49,787 bases of DNA from Bradyrhizobium pachyrhizi (GCF_001189245.1 NZ_LFIQ01000052.1:89261-139047); one strand, 5' to 3'. Numbered from the stretch's first letter, positions 8,693 to 17,560 are shown. Made by a program: numbers and translations. Notes: generated from the letters alone by a model not told the origin.

Positions 8693-9834
8693 GTATGCCA
8701 TCAATCAAACAGCTAAAAGCAACTAAGCTGGTTGACTCGAACGGTTACGACCTGGTTTGCGCTAAGGATGTCGTCATCAAGGCAAAACAATGGATCTGGC
8801 CTGGTCATCTGCTTCGAGGCGCCCAGGAATTACTTACCGGCATTCCGGGTCTCGGGAAATCGCAGACGCAAATTCACTTTATCGCCTGCGTGAGCGCCGG
8901 CCTCGCGTGGCCAGATGGTGCCAAGGCATTGCCCGTTGCGAATGTGATCATGCTGACGGCCGAAGACGTATTGGACGATGAGGTGGTGCCGAGGCTGCTG
9001 GCCGCTAATGCCGGCTTAGATCGCGTGCACATTCTTAAGAGCATAAAGCGGGATGGTCAGAATCGTCAGTTTCTACTCGGCGACGATCTCGACATATTGG
9101 AGAAGGCCGTGACCGACATAGGAGAAGTCGGCCTTATCACCATCGATCCTATCACCGCGTTCATGGGCGGAAAGCTGGACAGTCACAAGACGACAGAGGT
9201 TCGTAGCCAGCTAGGGCCTCTAAAGGATTTCGCCGAGCGCAATAACATCGCGATTTCGACGATCACCCATCCAGCAAAGAGTGCAGGGCAAAAGGCCATC
9301 GACCACTTCATTGGCAGTCAAGCATTTATTGCCGCTGGACGAATTGGGCATGTGTGCGCCGAGGAACTCAAGGAGGACGAAGACGGCTCGATGATTCCGA
9401 CTGGTCGCGTACTCTTCGCCAACGCGAAGAGTAATGCGCACGTAAGGATGCCAACACTAGCATATCGCATCGCGGAAACCGTCGTCGGTCAGGACCCCGC
9501 AACACACGACAGCATCGCGGCGCCACGCGTAGTGTGGGAAGGCGTGGTGGACATCACCGCCGATCAAGCTGTCGGTGCCGCCTCGCGGGGCGGCGGCAAC
9601 GACAAGAGGAGGAAGCCGCGCGGCGAGCAGCAAAAGGTTCAAGCGTTTCTACAATCCATCATGGACCGCGCGCAGCCAGAGCTAGATGGCAGTCGGACGG
9701 TGCCCGCAAAGCATGCGATCGAGGAGGCTACGAAACGCGGCATCACAGCAGAGCAGATCAAGACCGCGCGAAAAAACATGGGCATCAGCTCAAAACAAAC
9801 GGCAAACGGCTGGGTTTGGCGAGAGGAATTTTGA
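8689..9834 (+). CDS. RepA-like AAA ATPase (replicative helicase type)
   Basis: This 381-residue ATPase is of the AAA_25/RepA group. The Walker A motif is GIPGLGKS at 51-58, and a Walker B-like strand is GLITIDPITAF. Later come STITHPAKS and a C-terminal winged-helix-like part (about 305-381) with a basic linker KRRKPRGEQQ. RepA-type proteins are hexameric helicases that work with a primase, and the directly coupled prim-pol gene fits this. The genes overlap by ATGA. Iteron-like repeats follow immediately downstream. Confidence 0.88.
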   Translation: MSMPSIKQLKATKLVDSNGYDLVCAKDVVIKAKQWIWPGHLLRGAQELLTGIPGLGKSQTQIHFIACVSAGLAWPDGAKALPVANVIMLTAEDVLDDEVVPRLLAANAGLDRVHILKSIKRDGQNRQFLLGDDLDILEKAVTDIGEVGLITIDPITAFMGGKLDSHKTTEVRSQLGPLKDFAERNNIAISTITHPAKSAGQKAIDHFIGSQAFIAAGRIGHVCAEELKEDEDGSMIPTGRVLFANAKSNAHVRMPTLAYRIAETVVGQDPATHDSIAAPRVVWEGVVDITADQAVGAASRGGGNDKRRKPRGEQQKVQAFLQSIMDRAQPELDGSRTVPAKHAIEEATKRGITAEQIKTARKNMGISSKQTANGWVWREEF

Positions 9835-9860
9835 ACCGGACGGTCTCATTGGACCCGACA

Positions 9861-9986
9861 GCCCTTCTGCCCTTCTGGCCGCAGAATCACATGCTTGGTC
9901 TCAGTAGGGGTCGCATTCTGCCCAGAAGGTACCCTCTGCCCCAGAAGGTGGCTAAGCATATGGTTTTGTTATCAGAAAGGCAGAAG
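9861..9986. repeat. CAGAAGG/CCTTCTG repeat cluster (possible origin)
   Basis: Just after the RepA-like gene the motif cccttctg occurs twice at 9862-9876. Its reverse complement occurs at 9921-9930 (cccagaaggt) and 9940-9949 (cccagaaggt again), with weaker copies near 9973-9986 (cagaaagg, cagaag). Inverted and direct copies beside a replication protein gene are typical of iterons, but origin function is inferred. Confidence 0.4.
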
Positions 9987-10250
9987 TTGCTAAATTCTAC
10001 TCAAAGCCACCCCTTGCAGCATGGACACATGCACGGCCTCCGCGGGCCTAGCAGCGGGAATGAGGCGCTTCTCTGCGTAAGCTATCCGAATGGGGCGCTT
10101 GGGAGTTCGATGCGCCAGTGGCCCCGGAAGCCGGCCTCACGGGCCCAGCCGCGGGCCTCCGCGAGGACCTGATCCGTGACGCGCTGTAGCAAACAAGCTG
10201 GCATGCGACACGGGGCCTAGTCTCGTCGTCCCGGCCAGATCATCACGTAT
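9987..10250. other. Non-coding stretch before the recombinase triad
   Basis: No credible gene is visible between the repeat cluster and the recombinase. The far right end carries one copy of the 18-bp repeat that also appears after the triad. Confidence 0.45.
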
Positions 10251-10272
10251 TCTTGACGTTAGTGGGGCAGTC

Positions 10273-11868
10273 ATGACTGTCTTAGGATCATCAAATGTAC
10301 CTACTTCCGCAACGCGCGTTGATGCGCGGTCGCTTGCGGCCGAATACGTGCGCATGTCGACCGACCATCAACAGTACTCAACCGCCAATCAATCACAGGC
10401 GATTCGCGAATATGCTGCTCGGCACGGCTTTCAGATACAGACGACTTACGAAGACAGCGGCAAGAGCGGCTTGAACTTAGATGACCGAGACGCGCTAAAG
10501 CAGCTCATCAACGACGTGCAAAGCGGAGCAGCGGAATTCTCGACAATCCTGGTTTACGACGTCAGTCGTTGGGGCCGCTTTCAGGATGCTGATGAAAGCG
10601 CCTACTACGAATACATCTGCAAACGAGCCGGCATCTCGGTGCGCTATTGCGCCGAACAGTTCGAGAATGATGGAAGCCCTGTTTCGACCATTGTGAAAGG
10701 TGTCAAGCGGGCCATGGCCGGCGAATACAGCCGCGAGCTATCGGTCAAGGTTTTTGCCGGGCAGCGACGGTTGATCGAACTTGGCTATCGTCAAGGCGGA
10801 CCAGCTGGCTACGGGCTGAGGCGACAATTGATCGATCAAAATGGCGTGCCCAAAGGGGCGCTGGTTCGCGGAGAGCACAAAAGCATTCAGACCGATCGAA
10901 TCATCCTTGTTCCCGGCCCCAATGAAGAAATCGAGATTATCCGCTTTATCTACGACAGTTTCGTGCATCACGCCAAAGACGAGCGCGAGATCGCGACCTA
11001 TCTCAACGATAAGAGCATCCAGACTGATCTCGGTCGCCCTTGGAGTAGGGCTACTGTGCACCAGATCCTGATCAACGAAAAATATGTCGGCAACAACGTC
11101 TGGAACCGCTGCTCGTGCAAGCTGAAAGGTCACCGAGTCTATAACCCACCGGAGCGCTGGATTCGACACGACAAAGCGTTTGACTCGATCGTCGATGACG
11201 AAACCTTCCAGGCGGCACAGAAGATCATCGACGATCGCGCCAAGACCTATTCCGATGAAGAATTGCTGGACTTGTTGCGGGGCTTGCTCGAAAAGCACGG
11301 CTACCTGTCTGGCATCATTATCGACGAGTTGGAGCTTGGGCCCTCGAGCAGCGCCTACCGGGCTCGATTCGGAAGCCTTGTCCGGGCATATGAACTGATC
11401 GGTTTTACCCCAGAGCGTGACTACCGCTATATTGAGATTAACCGGGCACTCCGGCGGATGTATCCCGAGCTGATCGAGACAACGATCCGGGGTATCGAGG
11501 ATATTGGCGGCACAGTCGAGCAGAACGTCGAAACCGACCTGCTTTCGGTCAATGACGAGTTCACAACCTCATTATGTCTGGTTCGAGCGCAGGAGACGGT
11601 GGCCGGCTCATATCGTTGGAAAATTCGCTTCGATGCTGGCCTGCGCCCCGACATCACTGTCGCGATTCGCATGAACCAGATGAACAGCGGCATCCTCGAC
11701 TACTACCTGTTGCCGCGGTTCGAGATTGAGCACTCGAGTGCTTCGCTGGCCGAAGACAATGGCTTAGTGCTGGATGCGTACCGCTTCGACACCCTGGATA
11801 TGCTGTTCGAGCTTGCCGCTCGTTCGCAACTGATGGAGGTCAGCTATGGGCTCGGCTCAATCCATTGA
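10273..11868 (+). CDS. Large serine recombinase
   Basis: This 531-residue protein has the resolvase catalytic domain at about 20-165. The YVRMST motif places the nucleophile at S29, and DVSRWGRFQD and GEYSRELSVKV are the usual conserved segments. A recombinase DNA-binding domain follows at about 180-300 (GGPAGYGLRR, IATYLNDKSI, VHQILINEKYVGNNVWNR), typical of large serine integrases. The C-terminal third (about 340-531) is not a coiled-coil zinc ribbon and I do not recognise it; it may recruit the ParB-like partners. Its 3' end overlaps the first ParB-like gene by 23 bp. All catalytic residues seem present. Confidence 0.92.
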   Translation: MTVLGSSNVPTSATRVDARSLAAEYVRMSTDHQQYSTANQSQAIREYAARHGFQIQTTYEDSGKSGLNLDDRDALKQLINDVQSGAAEFSTILVYDVSRWGRFQDADESAYYEYICKRAGISVRYCAEQFENDGSPVSTIVKGVKRAMAGEYSRELSVKVFAGQRRLIELGYRQGGPAGYGLRRQLIDQNGVPKGALVRGEHKSIQTDRIILVPGPNEEIEIIRFIYDSFVHHAKDEREIATYLNDKSIQTDLGRPWSRATVHQILINEKYVGNNVWNRCSCKLKGHRVYNPPERWIRHDKAFDSIVDDETFQAAQKIIDDRAKTYSDEELLDLLRGLLEKHGYLSGIIIDELELGPSSSAYRARFGSLVRAYELIGFTPERDYRYIEINRALRRMYPELIETTIRGIEDIGGTVEQNVETDLLSVNDEFTTSLCLVRAQETVAGSYRWKIRFDAGLRPDITVAIRMNQMNSGILDYYLLPRFEIEHSSASLAEDNGLVLDAYRFDTLDMLFELAARSQLMEVSYGLGSIH

Positions 11869-12724
11869 GATGATTTCGATCAGCGCGATCGATGTGGTGA
11901 ACCCACGGGCTCGGAACCGGCGTATCTTCAAAGAGATTATCACGAGCGTTGCCGAACTGGGGCTGAAGCGGCCGATCACGGTGAGACGTAAGATGGGTGA
12001 CGGCGAGCAGCGCTACGACCTTGTCTGCGGCCAGGGGCGGCTGGAGGCCTACCAAGCGCTCGGACAGCGCGATATCCCGGCGGTCGTCATCGATGCGACC
12101 AATGAAGACAGCGCGATCATGAGCTTGGTCGAGAACTGTGCCAGGCGCCAGCATCGCTCAATTGACCTGCTACACGACATCGAAGGCCTACGGCAAAGGG
12201 GCTATGAATTCGACGACATCGCCCGCAAGACTGGGCTAACCGTCGAGTATGTGAAGGGTGTGAGCAATTTGTTAGAGAGTGGCGAACAACGGCTATTGCG
12301 GGCGGTCGAGGCCGGGCAGTTGCCAGTCAGCATTGCCGTCTTGATCGCCCAGGCCGAAGACAATGATGTCCAGAACGTCCTGCAACACGCCTATGAGGAG
12401 AAGCTATTGCGCGGCCAGCGGCTGCTCGCGGCTAAGAAATTGATCGAGCAGCGGCGGCGCCGCGGCAAGGGATACAAGACTGGCCCACGCCGGACCGACG
12501 ATGCCCCGATCAGCTCGAATGCCCTGCTGCGGGCGTACCGGCAAGACGTTGACCGCAAGCGTGTCCTGGTCCGCAAATCCAACAGCACCAAGGCGCGGCT
12601 GGTTTTCATTCTCGAGGCTCTACGGAAGCTGCTCACCGAGCCGGACTTTCTGACGATTTTGGAAGGCGAAAAGCTCGATACGTTACCCAAGAACCTTGCG
12701 GTCCGCCTGCACGGCCAGGGATGA
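11846..12724 (+). CDS. ParB/RepB-like protein, first of a pair
   Basis: This 292-residue protein has the ParB N-terminal nuclease-like domain: NRRIFKEIITSVAELGLKRPITVRR, then the CGQGRLEA box and ENCARRQ, the ParB CTPase-type motifs at about 70-105. A helix-turn-helix region follows (YEFDDIARKTGLTVEYVKG), and the C-terminal half resembles plasmid RepB. ParB proteins normally bind centromere sites and partner with a ParA ATPase, but no ParA is present. It overlaps the recombinase and lies 3 bp before a second ParB-like gene, so the three probably act together. Confidence 0.85.
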   Translation: MGSAQSIEMISISAIDVVNPRARNRRIFKEIITSVAELGLKRPITVRRKMGDGEQRYDLVCGQGRLEAYQALGQRDIPAVVIDATNEDSAIMSLVENCARRQHRSIDLLHDIEGLRQRGYEFDDIARKTGLTVEYVKGVSNLLESGEQRLLRAVEAGQLPVSIAVLIAQAEDNDVQNVLQHAYEEKLLRGQRLLAAKKLIEQRRRRGKGYKTGPRRTDDAPISSNALLRAYRQDVDRKRVLVRKSNSTKARLVFILEALRKLLTEPDFLTILEGEKLDTLPKNLAVRLHGQG

Positions 12725-12727
12725 GCC

Positions 12728-13624
12728 ATGGCGCGCCGACCCCATATTTCTGTCCGCATGAGCTTTGAGGAGCGCACACTGGTCGCCCGACTTGCTGACA
12801 TACAGCCCCTCAAGCTCGTGTCGGAGGAGGTCAAGCGCTCGGCAAAGTACCGCCAAATCGCGGCCTCGATCGCCGAAATCGGATTGGTCGAGCCGCCAGT
12901 CGTGGCGCGCAGCCGCGACACCACCGGCAAGTTCCTGCTGCTCGATGGCCATCTGCGGTTGGAGGTCTTGAAGGACTCTGGTCTGGCGGAAATCGAATGC
13001 CTGGTGTCGACCGAGGACGAGGCCTTCACCTATAACAAGAGGGTCAACCGCATCGCGATCATTCAGGAACATCGGATGATCCTCAAAGCGATCGAGAAAG
13101 GCGTCTCGGAGGCGCGGATCGCCAAAGCACTCAATGTCGATGTCGCCAGCATCCGTCGGCGACGCAAACTGTTAGATGGCATCTGCGCCGAGGCGGTTGA
13201 GCTGCTCAAAGAAAAGCATTTGACACTCAACACGTTTTCAGAACTGCGCAAACTTGCTCCGATTAGACAGATCGAGGCGGCTGAGCTGATGATCGCGATG
13301 AACAATTTTTCGAATAGCTATGTGCGCTCGTTGGTGGTGGCGACGCCGCGCGGTCAACTGGCGGCCGGCTATACGCCGCGCCAACCCAAGGGTCTGTCGG
13401 ACGAGCAGGTCGCGCTGATGGAACGGGAATCAGCCTCCCTCGCCCGCGAATTCAAGGTCGCCGAACAAACCTATGGGACCGATCATCTCGATCTGGTGTT
13501 GGCGGTCGGCTACGTCTCAAAGCTGTTGCGCAATGGCAAGGTCGTTGGCTACCTCGCCAAGCACTTCCAGGAGCTGCTATTCGAATTCCAGCGGATCACA
13601 GAATCTGAGTCGACCACGACCTGA
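12728..13624 (+). CDS. ParB/RepB-like protein, second of a pair
   Basis: This 298-residue protein has a ParB-type N-terminal domain: KYRQIAASIAEIGLVEPPVV, then LLLDGHLRLEVLKDSG as the box equivalent to the CGQGRLEA of its neighbour. An HTH part follows (SEARIAKALNVDVASIRRR), then a RepB C-terminal-like region (FSELRKLAPIRQIEAAELM). It differs strongly from the first ParB-like protein, so it is not a recent duplicate. Two different ParB-like proteins with a serine recombinase and no ParA suggests use in recombination or target choice rather than partition. That is inference. Confidence 0.85.
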   Translation: MARRPHISVRMSFEERTLVARLADIQPLKLVSEEVKRSAKYRQIAASIAEIGLVEPPVVARSRDTTGKFLLLDGHLRLEVLKDSGLAEIECLVSTEDEAFTYNKRVNRIAIIQEHRMILKAIEKGVSEARIAKALNVDVASIRRRRKLLDGICAEAVELLKEKHLTLNTFSELRKLAPIRQIEAAELMIAMNNFSNSYVRSLVVATPRGQLAAGYTPRQPKGLSDEQVALMERESASLAREFKVAEQTYGTDHLDLVLAVGYVSKLLRNGKVVGYLAKHFQELLFEFQRITESESTTT

Positions 13625-13922
13625 CCATCACTCTTCCTGGCCTTTAATCAAATTGGCTGCATTCGAGTATTTGAATTTGATGGAATCCCGTCCCGACCGA
13701 ATGGCACTGAGCAGATCGATGAGGTATGGACGAACCGTCTGCCGCTAAGTGAAGGACGCTTGGTTCTAAAAAGGATGCGAGCACTCCCATCACCCCCACG
13801 TTAGGCGCCGGAAATCTTGAAGCTAGTGGGGCTAGTAACGTCAGAAGGCCACGATCAAACTTGATTTGTCGCCGAGAAATAATTCTCCACCCAAGCTTTC
13901 GCGAATTGTGCGCGTCACGGCG

Positions 13923-14234
13923 CTACTTCGGCTCCTTCGCATGACCTACCTTTACGATGATCTTACCAAACGTCTCGTGCCGCTCACGCCCCCCAAAACT
14001 AGCGACATCGCGATCCAGCTTTAACAAATAGAGCCGATTTTCTTCGTCACCGTAAACGTTCGTTCGCCGAACCGTTGGCATGATGCCGATGCTTAGCTGA
14101 AAAACCTTCCGAAGTTCCATTTCGCTAGCACCATCAATTCGCCTCGGCACAAGGGAAGCGTGGCCATAGACATTCACTTCCGTCACAGGAAGCGCCAAAT
14201 GCGCGCGAGCTCTTTTGCAGCAAGCAATTCGCAC
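13923..14234 (-). CDS. Doubtful small unknown protein
   Basis: This is a 103-residue leftward ORF in an otherwise gene-poor stretch. Residues from about 18 onward look protein-like (TEVNVYGHASLVPRRIDG, then TFGKIIVKVGHAKEPK at the end). The first 15 residues are Cys/Arg-rich and less convincing, so the true start may be internal or the gene may be a remnant. No family is recognised. Confidence 0.35.
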   Translation of the reverse strand: MRIACCKRARAHLALPVTEVNVYGHASLVPRRIDGASEMELRKVFQLSIGIMPTVRRTNVYGDEENRLYLLKLDRDVASFGGRERHETFGKIIVKVGHAKEPK

Positions 14235-14722
14235 CGCGAAGCGATCAAAACTGGATTGCGCGTCGCAAAGGTAGTCCGAGCAAGGTGATGCGCCTCAAAC
14301 CTACATTTACACGCCACGCTCGTCTGACAGGGACAGCACTCATCTGACCGTCGCGCTCGACATCGTCCTCCGACTAAAGTGGACACCGATCCACGAGTTG
14401 GAGCGCTACATGCGGTGTAAGGAATGCTCGCGCAGGACCGACCACCCGTACGTCCGCGGCTTACGCTGATCGTTGATCTTACCTCAAAATATGGGACAAG
14501 TGTGGATCGGTAAAACGAGCCAGCTTTCGAACCTAAGCAAGCCGACCTTTGGCGCGTCCTGTTTTCTGTTGCGATGTCTGCCGCTGTCGGCATGGGTGCT
14601 AGCTCCGCCATACGGTTCGTGCGCGGCCACTGATCCACAGGCGCATAGGGCTATTCCTGGAGCGAGACGATTGCCCGTACTTTCCGGTACAGACCGGGCG
14701 CGTCGATTGTTAAGTCCCGCGC
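14235..14722. other. Gene-poor stretch with a possible remnant
   Basis: No intact gene is evident. On the plus strand around 14340-14470 one frame reads HLTVALDIVLRLKWTPIHEL and then ERYMRCKECSRRTDHPYVRG before a stop. A CxxC after a helical segment resembles the tail of small zinc-binding proteins common in this group, but no start is present. Confidence 0.3.
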
Positions 14723-14917
14723 ATGCCCACTACTCACAGCCACAGAGGCGTCACGTTCAGCGCGACCCGCCAATACGACGACCAATTCGAGGTCGTCATT
14801 GAGCTAGACGACGAATTGATACGAACCACCGTGCGCACAAGGCTACCCGAGCTGGCAAAGCGGCGGGTCGAAATGCTCATCAACCGCAAGTTCAAAGAGA
14901 AGATCAGACCGATCTAG
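14723..14917 (+). CDS. Small unknown protein, 64 residues
   Basis: This short rightward ORF encodes a plausible compact protein with alternating strand-like segments (HRGVTFSATRQYDDQFEVV, ELDDELIRTTVRTRL) and a basic C-terminus (LINRKFKEKIRPI). Amino acid make-up is ordinary rather than the Arg/Ser/Pro skew of shadow ORFs here. Function is unknown. Confidence 0.5.
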   Translation: MPTTHSHRGVTFSATRQYDDQFEVVIELDDELIRTTVRTRLPELAKRRVEMLINRKFKEKIRPI

Positions 14918-15034
14918 TTGGGCGCTCATTGCGCTGCTTCAGGGGGCAAGGCAGTCCATTATTAGGCGGGTTGCACATGCAAGGCGCGCTATGCTGAGAC
15001 TGGCCGATGTCCTCGAACTGTTCAAGCTGATGCG

Positions 15035-15253
15035 ATGACCGAGCCCGCTTGCATTCTCTGCGACGATACCGGATGGGTCTGCAAGAACCACCCGGACCAG
15101 CCCTGGACCGGCAATCACGCGTGCCGCTGCGGTGGTGCTGGCGCGCCCTGCCCGAAGTGCAACAGGCCAAAACCGGATGATGAATTTCCGAGGCTCCCTC
15201 GAGGATTTCGCAGCATGTTCAGCAAACGCGACCGCCGTCGAAACGGTCCTTGA
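15035..15253 (+). CDS. Small cysteine-rich protein, 72 residues
   Basis: This protein has eight visible cysteines or histidines in a short span: CILCDDTGWVC, KNHPDQPW, NHACRCGGAGAPCPKC. The CxxC-type pairs suggest one or two zinc sites, similar to the cysteine-rich segments of DnaJ-type zinc fingers. Small proteins of this layout recur in Bradyrhizobium genomes, from memory rather than a search. The C-terminus is basic. No operon partner is evident. Confidence 0.65.
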   Translation: MTEPACILCDDTGWVCKNHPDQPWTGNHACRCGGAGAPCPKCNRPKPDDEFPRLPRGFRSMFSKRDRRRNGP

Positions 15254-15458
15254 AAAAGCTACGCCGCCGGGCTCGAAATGGACTGTCCCGACGGCGCCTA
15301 CTGATCCCCTGAAGTCTCTCAGCGCGGAACGATCTAGCAGCCCATTCGCCGCTGGTTTGTGAACTAGTTTACACTTTCAACGCCGTAGAACCACGGGTTG
15401 TGGGCCACTAATGGTTGCAAGATGATCTGCGTTCTTGGTCGGTGGGGATTTTTTCAAA

Positions 15459-15926
15459 ATGCAGGTTGATTTCAAAGGAGTGGTTACGGATTTTGATGGC
15501 ATCCCACTCGGTGGCTTCTTTCAATTTGCTTCGGACGGATCATTTGGACTTTGCGTCGCCGATGACGGCGGCAAGAGAGCGGCGCTTACGCTACCCACGG
15601 CCGATCAAAGGGAGCAAAGAATATGGCTCCAACTCGGCGGCTTGAAGCATCAGCCACTCATCCACCTTCCCCATGCAGTTCTGCGTCCAAAGCTATCCAG
15701 TCGCGCTCATGGCGTCACTGGCTCCGGACTGATTTGCGCTGGCGCTCAACACTTCATCCGGGGATACGAAGCGCAGGCCCAATACAAGACGTTCGACGTT
15801 GAGAGCGGATTGATCGCTGCTGTGGCCGATCATCAGGCTGTGCAATTCTCGGAGTGGTCTACTGGCCAATTAGTGGATGGTAAATTTGAGGAGCTGTATT
15901 CGTTTCCACCTAGCAAGGCATCGTGA
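15459..15926 (+). CDS. Unknown protein, first of a coupled pair
   Basis: This protein of about 155 residues starts at the ATG at 15459; an in-frame upstream start at 15435 is possible but less natural. The first part reads like a beta-rich domain (MQVDFKGVVTDFDGIPLGGF, FASDGSFGLCVADDGG, RAALTLPTADQ). The rest has no motif I know. There are no membrane segments. The stop overlaps the next start by ATGA, so the two products are probably made in fixed ratio and may form a complex. Base composition is lower in GC than the island's first genes. Confidence 0.65.
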   Translation: MQVDFKGVVTDFDGIPLGGFFQFASDGSFGLCVADDGGKRAALTLPTADQREQRIWLQLGGLKHQPLIHLPHAVLRPKLSSRAHGVTGSGLICAGAQHFIRGYEAQAQYKTFDVESGLIAAVADHQAVQFSEWSTGQLVDGKFEELYSFPPSKAS

Positions 15927-16570
15927 TGGGACGAGACTGGACAAAGTTAGAGGGGAATGACTACCTCGATCAGCTATTCGTCTGGCATGTCGATGATCTG
16001 CTAGCTTGCTGCTACCAGCGGCCCTTGCACCCATTCACCCGTTTGCGGATGGCTCATTCGCTTCGGATACTAACTCTCGATGGCGCTGGTAATAGGCTGG
16101 CATTCCACGTTCAAAAACAACGCCGTAGCCGACTCATCGTTCTTGTTGCGGATGTTTATGGCTCCGACGGAGCAGACGCACAAAACCTCCCGCCTGATGT
16201 CGTCCCGTTCTTCCCACCGATCACGACGCAATCACATCCACCCGGCATGGCATATCGTCCTTACAAGCTGCAAGATTACCTGGACCATGAAAGACTTATG
16301 ATTCTTGCACAGCGGCCCATCAAGCCACGCGCCGTGATTACATTCTTAGCAAACAAAATGGGAGGGAGCCACTTGGATGCTAATAGATCATCCGTGATCG
16401 AATACTCTCTGAACAAATGGGTCACTATCAATGGAGAAGGTGCCATCTATAATTTCTTTGATAGTTGTGCCTTCGACATTTGCCGATCTCTGATGCCGCT
16501 AAGGAATGAGGTAGCGGCAACCTTTGGACAAAAAGCGATTGACGGGCATCGAGACTTCCAAAGGAGCTAA
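15923..16570 (+). CDS. Unknown protein, second of a coupled pair
   Basis: This 215-residue protein begins in a 4-bp overlap with its upstream neighbour. The N-terminal half has hydrophobic strands (RLRMAHSLRILTLDGAGNRL, SRLIVLVADVYGSDG) followed by a long Pro-rich stretch (NLPPDVVPFFPPITTQSHPP). The C-terminal half carries VITFLANKMGGSHLD and a helical region. I recognise no family and no catalytic signature. The island setting and gene coupling make it a candidate for an uncharacterised two-component module. Confidence 0.65.
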   Translation: MMGRDWTKLEGNDYLDQLFVWHVDDLLACCYQRPLHPFTRLRMAHSLRILTLDGAGNRLAFHVQKQRRSRLIVLVADVYGSDGADAQNLPPDVVPFFPPITTQSHPPGMAYRPYKLQDYLDHERLMILAQRPIKPRAVITFLANKMGGSHLDANRSSVIEYSLNKWVTINGEGAIYNFFDSCAFDICRSLMPLRNEVAATFGQKAIDGHRDFQRS

Positions 16571-16677
16571 CCTCCGTAAAACCACGCCCCCTCTCGACCG
16601 TCGGCTGTGGGAGGATTCTTCCTCGCCTGAATAGGCAAAGGCATATTCAAATCACGATTTTCGAGAGTGGCATTGCG

Positions 16678-17070
16678 ATGGCACTGATTGCCTGTGAGGA
16701 GTGTGGCAAATCGATCAGCGATCGGGCGGCGAGTTGTCCTCACTGCGGTCTACCGGCGGCCGCCGCCAAAACCGTTGACGGATCGGATGCCACTCCGACG
16801 CTGGCAAAGACGACCGACAGTCCGAACAAATTCGTCCTAGCGGACCGTCCTGTAACCTGTCCGAAGTGCGGATCTTGGCAAGTTCACGCGGAGAAGCGAG
16901 GCTGGAACATATGGACGGGTCTGCTCATGAGCAGCCGCATCTACATCACTTGTCTAAGTTGTGGTCACCGGTTCAGGCCTGGCGAAAAGCAGCGGACTAT
17001 GGGCAGCGATCGCCTCGTTTGGACAATCATCATTATAGGTGCGATCATTTGGCTCCTATCCAGAAAGTGA
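16678..17070 (+). CDS. Zinc-ribbon membrane protein
   Basis: This 130-residue protein starts with a double-CxxC zinc ribbon (CEECGKSISDRAASCPHCG, residues 6-24). A second possible zinc ribbon follows at about 61-102 (CPKCGSW and CLSCGHRF). The C-terminus is one transmembrane segment (LVWTIIIIGAIIWLLSRK). The zinc domains would face the cytoplasm or the periplasm depending on orientation, which I cannot tell. The next gene starts inside its 3' end, so they may be coexpressed. Confidence 0.75.
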   Translation: MALIACEECGKSISDRAASCPHCGLPAAAAKTVDGSDATPTLAKTTDSPNKFVLADRPVTCPKCGSWQVHAEKRGWNIWTGLLMSSRIYITCLSCGHRFRPGEKQRTMGSDRLVWTIIIIGAIIWLLSRK

Positions 17071-17560
17071 CCTTCCAAGCGTCAATAGCGCGATCAAACT
17101 CGGAGTGGAGCAATTGCCCGATGAGCCGCGAGAATTCCAAATAAAGCGAATTCGCGAAGTCGTGAATTCCGAAGACGGGCTTTCAATAACAATTCTGATA
17201 GACCAGGCGAATGTCGAATGTCCGCAGCAATGGACGATTTCTTACAAGCATGCCGTATGGCTAGCCGATGCAATTCTAAAGGTTTCTCCCGCAGCCGTTA
17301 ATAACCAAATTCTATCAGGCTCAGTGCAAGGGACGACTATTCCGCCTCAGCGTCTCCTGGTCGAGGATGTGCAACTTCGGGTGAAGCCAGGATCCGACGT
17401 TGCCGCAATCTCCGCGGTGGGTACTTGGCTGCCTGACAACGCAGCGGGTACCACAACTCTTCAGATTGATAGACGAGTCGCTGAGGACTTGATTGAGCAG
17501 CTCCAAGCATTCCTTGAAGCAACTCGTCAGGGTCTTCCCGTCCATCATGATTGCTCTTGA
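17039..17560 (+). CDS. Unknown protein downstream of the zinc-ribbon gene
   Basis: This frame of up to 173 residues opens at a GTG that overlaps the upstream gene by 32 bp. A GTG near 17103 (before EQLPDEPREF) is an alternative start. The sequence looks like a mixed alpha/beta protein (FQIKRIREVVNSEDGLSITI, WTISYKHAVWLADAIL, TTTLQIDRRVAEDLIEQL). No membrane segment, signal or known motif is visible. Function unknown. Confidence 0.6.
   Translation: MRSFGSYPESDLPSVNSAIKLGVEQLPDEPREFQIKRIREVVNSEDGLSITILIDQANVECPQQWTISYKHAVWLADAILKVSPAAVNNQILSGSVQGTTIPPQRLLVEDVQLRVKPGSDVAAISAVGTWLPDNAAGTTTLQIDRRVAEDLIEQLQAFLEATRQGLPVHHDCS

Larger units (their letters stand above)
10251..13832 (+). mobile_element. 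Possible nested element: serine recombinase plus two ParB-like genes
   Basis: An 18-bp sequence at 10251-10268 (tcttgacgttagtggggc) recurs at 13815-13832 as tcttgaagctagtggggc, with 16 of 18 positions equal. The two copies bracket exactly three overlapping or adjacent genes. The left copy ends 5 bp before the recombinase ATG. The simplest reading is a unit mobilised by its own serine recombinase. A chance match cannot be excluded without comparison to empty sites. Confidence 0.45.

Noticed and set aside
14183..14638. Leftward ORF of 151 codons
   Set aside because: It is Cys/Arg/Ser-rich without repeating hydrophobic pattern and overlaps other equally weak frames; no family resemblance.
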